Part shown: positions 60,983 to 64,000 of the stretch, in pieces | Numbering within the stretch: position 1 is the first letter of the stretch | Layout: every line of letters begins with the position of its first letter | Assembly: GCA_041736465.1 (NCBI GenBank) | Contig: JBGSTO010000462.1 | Location: forward strand, 257,481 to 321,480 | Length of the DNA stretch: 64,000 nucleotides | Direction: 5' to 3' | Source of the DNA: JAJUJL01 sp041736465 | Lineage (GTDB): Bacteria > Chloroflexota > Anaerolineae > Anaerolineales > UBA4823 | The notes under the pieces: model-generated | What the model was told of the DNA's origin: nothing | The model's database searches: none | Seen by the model: the letters and a program-made list of their open reading frames with translations, nothing else | Made by a program: the position numbers and the translations under genes

Positions 60983-61882
60983 TCACCCATCCGTGGTACA
61001 ACGCTTGACGATCAATATGGATGTATCTGCGTAGTGGATCAGCTTGCGCGAGACGCTTCCCAGCAGCCAGCTGCGAACCTGGCTCAGGCCACGCGAACCA
61101 GCGATGATCAGATTCGGCTCGTACTGACGGCAGTACTCGAGTATCTCGGTGGCAGCATCGCCCCGGCGCATCACCGTACCTGCTTCCCTGCCAGCGCTGG
61201 CAAGAGTCCTTTGAGCCTGCTCAAGGACGGTCTGAGCTTGTTCCTCTTCCTCTTTTCTCCAGGATTCCAGCGTTGGCAGGTCCGGAGGCGGTATGGCCCC
61301 CGGTGTGGCAGGCCACATCTGAGCGATGATCTCCGGTTGGATCAAAGGCGGGAGCACGTGCATGATTCGGATGTCTATTCCCTCGGGTAAAGGCATCTCA
61401 CAGGTGTACTCGAGGGCGCATTGGCTGAACGGGGAGCCGTCGGTCACGAGCAGGATGCGTTTGACCGGATGATAAGGCTCACGCACCACCAGCACGGGCC
61501 AGTTGGCGTATTCGACCACCTGTTGGGCAACACCTCCAAGCAGGATGCCAAAGGTTGCTCGCAGCCCTTTGGCGCCGACAACCAGCAGATCTGGTTGTAA
61601 TTTTTCAGCATGCTCGATGAGCTTCTCTGCAGGGTGGCCTAAAATCATCTCAGTTTTGAACCCAAGCCCACGCGCCTGAATACATTGACTGGCTTCTTCG
61701 ATAGAAACGCGCAGCAATTCGTGGTCAGAAATCTGGCGGGGTGTAAATACGCCCAGCAGGAAAACCGTGCTATCGGCGGCTAAAGGTAGATCGCAAATCA
61801 TCTTAATGGCAGCTTTGGCGTGGCTCGAGCCATCGTACCCTAACAGGATTTTCATGGGTCGTGCAGTATGCAGGGGTTGCAT
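60983..61882 (-). CDS. tandem universal stress protein (two UspA domains)
   Basis: 299 aa; GGAGGTGAG lies right before ATG 61882. Domain 1 (~10-140) has MKILLGYDGSSHAK and VVGAKGLRATFGILLGGVAQQV, where the last Gly-Ser/Thr of the ATP motif is Gly-Gly. Domain 2 (~150-295) has RILLVTDGSPFSQ and IAGSRGLSQVRSWLLGSVSRKL, a complete G-x2-G-x9-G-S ATP-binding motif. So ATP binding is expected mainly in the second domain. Stress adaptation role by family; monocistronic by spacing. Confidence 0.93.
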   Translation of the reverse strand: MQPLHTARPMKILLGYDGSSHAKAAIKMICDLPLAADSTVFLLGVFTPRQISDHELLRVSIEEASQCIQARGLGFKTEMILGHPAEKLIEHAEKLQPDLLVVGAKGLRATFGILLGGVAQQVVEYANWPVLVVREPYHPVKRILLVTDGSPFSQCALEYTCEMPLPEGIDIRIMHVLPPLIQPEIIAQMWPATPGAIPPPDLPTLESWRKEEEEQAQTVLEQAQRTLASAGREAGTVMRRGDAATEILEYCRQYEPNLIIAGSRGLSQVRSWLLGSVSRKLIHYADTSILIVKRCTTDG

Positions 61883-62097
61883 CTCTCACCTCCATGTGAA
61901 AACTAACATGAGCTGACCTGAAATAGCCACCGGTTGATCAATCAGCACAGGGAAAATGGAGGAAAAAACGGGCCGGGACGGGCACTGACCGACCAACCAC
62001 CAGGCTCATGCCTAGAGGCATCAGCCTACAATCACTATAGCAAAAACACCAGTTGATGGCAAGTACTTCCGTGGTTCATTATTCGGCAAAAATGAAT

Positions 62098-62667
62098 TTA
62101 AGCGTTGGCGAGATGGTGAAGTACCTGCTGGGCGAGCATGGTATCATCGGTAGCCCTGTGAGAGTTCGGTATCGAGATGCGGAAAAACTTGCCGGCTTTT
62201 TCAAGTGAATGCAGGCGGTAGCCCCCGTGTCTGAAGTCTCTTTCGCCGATGAACTGGGCATACAGCAGCATGATGCAGAAGAACGTGGTGTCTTGCGGTG
62301 GGCGCCATTGAATCTGATGCCTGGCGTTCGTCTGGCGAATCATGCGCATGTCAAAATCGGCGTTATAAATTCCAGTAACCCTGCCTGCGAGCAGCCGCTG
62401 CACCTGAGGCCACACCTCCGGCCAGCCTGGAGCAGATTGGACGTGGGCGTTGGTAATGCCATGTATGCGAGCTGCATCCAGCGGGATCGGCTGGGTGGGT
62501 TTGACCAGAGTCTGGTACAGGACTGCGCCATCCTGGTCCGCAATGCAGATCTCGACGATCTCGCTGGATTTGTCCAGGCCTGTGGTTTCAGTATCCAAAA
62601 ACAGGGGCTTGCGTTCCAGGTAATTCCTGGCTGCCTGGATGGCCTGTGTTTTCGCCGGATTGAGCAT
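62098..62667 (-). CDS. DnaQ-like 3'-5' exonuclease
   Basis: 189 aa from ATG 62667 (AGGGAAGG upstream); a GTG 15 bases earlier is possible. PLFLDTETTGLDKSSEIVEICI (DxE), GRVTGIYNADFDMRMIRQT (Asp) and SHRATDDTMLAQQVLHHL (HxAxxD) give a complete DEDDh site. Compact, like the free exonucleases that proofread or trim DNA/RNA. It follows the YyaL-type gene after 33 bases on the same strand. Confidence 0.91.
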   Translation of the reverse strand: MLNPAKTQAIQAARNYLERKPLFLDTETTGLDKSSEIVEICIADQDGAVLYQTLVKPTQPIPLDAARIHGITNAHVQSAPGWPEVWPQVQRLLAGRVTGIYNADFDMRMIRQTNARHQIQWRPPQDTTFFCIMLLYAQFIGERDFRHGGYRLHSLEKAGKFFRISIPNSHRATDDTMLAQQVLHHLANA

Positions 62668-62700
62668 TGAGCCTTCCCTCACCTTTCTTAAGCGATTCGA

Positions 62701-64000
62701 TTAGCCCTCTACCCTGCCGAGCTGCTCCAGCAGCGCCTCCGGAGTGTTTACCGGAAGCTGGCAAGCGAAGCGGCGGCAGAGATAGGCCGTCGGCTGGTTA
62801 TTCACCAGGAGCCTATCGTGCAGCAGGCGAGGCACGCCGGGCGGCAGGGGCAGGGCGGAACGAGCGACTACCGCATCCGGACGAAAGCTGCTCCAGACCG
62901 TGCCGGTGAGCGCCTGGGCGCGCTCATCTTCGATATCACCCAGGATAGCAATCTCGCGCAGCGGCCCTGTGGCAAAGTCCATTGCGCACAGCCACTGTCC
63001 AAATGCAGTCGGATACCGCGCCACCTGGGTCTGTATGGCACCAAGCGCGCCTTCAGCGAGTTCTTGCCAATCATCACGCCCTTCCAGCGCGGCGAGCTGC
63101 AATAAGGTCATGGCAGCCAGTGAATTTCCACATGGTGTGGTGTTATCTTGCAAATCCTTGGGGCGAGTGATCAAAACTTCGTGATCGTCTCGGGTATCGA
63201 AGAAACCAAACGTCTCATCACGAAAATGAGCAATCATGTGTTCAGCCAGGCTTACGGCTTCGATGAACCATCGCGGATCCGCATCGGCCTGGTAGAGCGC
63301 GGTGAGTGCCAGCCCCAGGGCGGCATAATCTTCGAGGTAAGCCGGATGTGCAGCCTTTCCATCTCGCCAGGCCCGCAATAACCGCTCTCCGTCCCGTAAA
63401 GAGTCGAGCAGGAAGGCTGCATTTTTCCTGGCGTGAGCCAGGTAATCTTGCCGGTTCAGGTACTTGCCCGCTTCAACCAGAGCGATGACTGCCAGGGCAT
63501 TCCAGGATACCAAAACCTTGTCATCCGTTCCTGGTCGCACGCGCTGGTTGCGGTACTGCAGCAGCTGCGCATGCGCCTGCCGTAAGCGCTGCCGGATGAT
63601 TCCGGCAGGCTGTGCGAACTGCTCGGCGAGCTGTTCATCGTCCAGGCTGCGTTGCAGCACATTGCTGCCTTCAAAGTTACCGTTTGGGGTGATGGCGTAT
63701 GCAGTAGTGACCAACTCCTCAAGCTGTTCGTCCTGCAAAGCCTGGCGGATCTCCGCCGGTGTCCAGACGTAGAATTTGCCTTCCTCGCCCTCCGAGTCTG
63801 CATCCAGGCTGCTGTAAAAACCACCCAGTGGGTGGCTCAATTCTCGCAGCATGAAATCTAGCGTCTCTTCACACACCTGGCGAAACCATTCATGACCGCT
63901 CAGCAGGTAGCCATACAGGTATACGCGCGCAAGCTGGGCATTATCGTAAAGCATTTTTTCGAAATGGGGCACCCGCCAGTAATTGTCGGTGCTGTAGCGA
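62701..64000 (-). CDS. YyaL / spermatogenesis-associated protein 20-type protein, partial
   Basis: Reading continues past the right edge of the window: RYSTDNYWRVPHFEKMLYDNAQLARVYLYGYLLSG precedes the first internal Met, so the 5' part, including the N-terminal thioredoxin-like domain, is outside. Visible are GGFYSSLDADSEGEEGKFYVWTPAEIRQAL, VSWNALAVIALVEAGKYL and DNTTPCGNSLAAMTLLQLAAL, the (alpha/alpha)6-barrel characteristic of this family (DUF255 proteins, ~680 aa). The C-terminus is complete. Biological role poorly known; cellobiose-epimerase-like fold. Confidence 0.92.
   Translation of the reverse strand, partial: RYSTDNYWRVPHFEKMLYDNAQLARVYLYGYLLSGHEWFRQVCEETLDFMLRELSHPLGGFYSSLDADSEGEEGKFYVWTPAEIRQALQDEQLEELVTTAYAITPNGNFEGSNVLQRSLDDEQLAEQFAQPAGIIRQRLRQAHAQLLQYRNQRVRPGTDDKVLVSWNALAVIALVEAGKYLNRQDYLAHARKNAAFLLDSLRDGERLLRAWRDGKAAHPAYLEDYAALGLALTALYQADADPRWFIEAVSLAEHMIAHFRDETFGFFDTRDDHEVLITRPKDLQDNTTPCGNSLAAMTLLQLAALEGRDDWQELAEGALGAIQTQVARYPTAFGQWLCAMDFATGPLREIAILGDIEDERAQALTGTVWSSFRPDAVVARSALPLPPGVPRLLHDRLLVNNQPTAYLCRRFACQLPVNTPEALLEQLGRVEG

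Overview
The window looks like a chromosomal segment of a Chloroflexota bacterium, most likely class Anaerolineae. This is inferred from gene style: a stand-alone GyrA-C-terminal-like protein, receiver-DUF309 protein, threonine/proline-rich surface tails, Flp-type pilin, an O-antigen polymerase with a TPR tail, and dense operons with ATGA/TGATG overlaps and frequent GTG/TTG starts. No rRNA, CRISPR array, transposase, integrase or phage gene is visible. One tRNA gene, Asp(GTC), lies at 32037-32110 on the minus strand.

Layout. 0-3.7 kb (minus): a heterodimeric ABC exporter. 3.8-9.0 kb (minus): small ferredoxin, SAM methyltransferase, GNAT-like protein, nitroreductase, metallo-beta-lactamase-fold hydrolase, a free-standing GyrA-C-terminal-like beta-pinwheel protein and a cytochrome-b5-like protein. 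9.0-12.5 kb (minus): NatAB-type ABC system and a lipoprotein alpha/beta hydrolase. 12.5-18.4 kb (minus): tightly packed CPBP protease, DNA polymerase IV, RNA 3'-phosphate cyclase, pseudouridine synthase, histone-deacetylase-fold amidohydrolase, an unknown protein and a pentapeptide-repeat protein. 18.5-21.5 kb (minus): a sugar/cation symporter-type transporter coupled to a sphingosine-1-phosphate-lyase-like PLP enzyme. 21.8-24.1 kb (plus): malic enzyme and a thioredoxin-reductase-like flavoprotein behind a regulatory leader. 24.3 kb: a Flp-type pilin carrying an extra C-terminal domain.

24.8-32.1 kb is the most accessory-looking part. A broken copy of the 3' part of a TetR gene (26004-26444) repeats the intact copy (30829-31270) in direct orientation. 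Between the copies lies an AT-richer cassette: a CPBP protein, a NarL-type two-component pair, and a second histidine kinase whose membrane sensor is paralogous to the first but inverted. The intact TetR gene is co-transcribed with a DUF4260 membrane protein from a near-consensus promoter overlapped by two 13-bp palindromes.

32.2-39.3 kb: receiver-DUF309 protein, a small unknown, Tex, a transmembrane adenylate/guanylate cyclase with an N-terminal receiver, a threonine/proline-rich membrane protein, and an FmdB-type zinc ribbon. 39.4-42.1 kb: a three-gene ABC-2 export system (COG4587/COG3694/COG4586 type). 42.2 kb: a lipoprotein. 43.1-58.3 kb: a polysaccharide locus. Its minus arm holds UDP-GlcNAc 2-epimerase, four glycosyltransferases, two methyltransferases and a Wzx-like flippase. 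Its plus arm holds a large Wzy/ligase-TPR protein, a WecA-like enzyme fused to a truncated CapD/WbpM N-terminal half, and a C45-family acyltransferase-like hydrolase. 58.4-64 kb (minus): two DEDD exonucleases, a LysM-M23 peptidase, a tandem universal stress protein, and a YyaL-type protein cut by the window edge.

The strongest leads for something undescribed are the free GyrA-C-terminal-like protein, the pilin fusion, the TetR-bounded sensor cassette with its palindrome and repeated promoter motif, and the WecA/CapD-N fusion. Functional statements rest on motif reading only; no searches were run.
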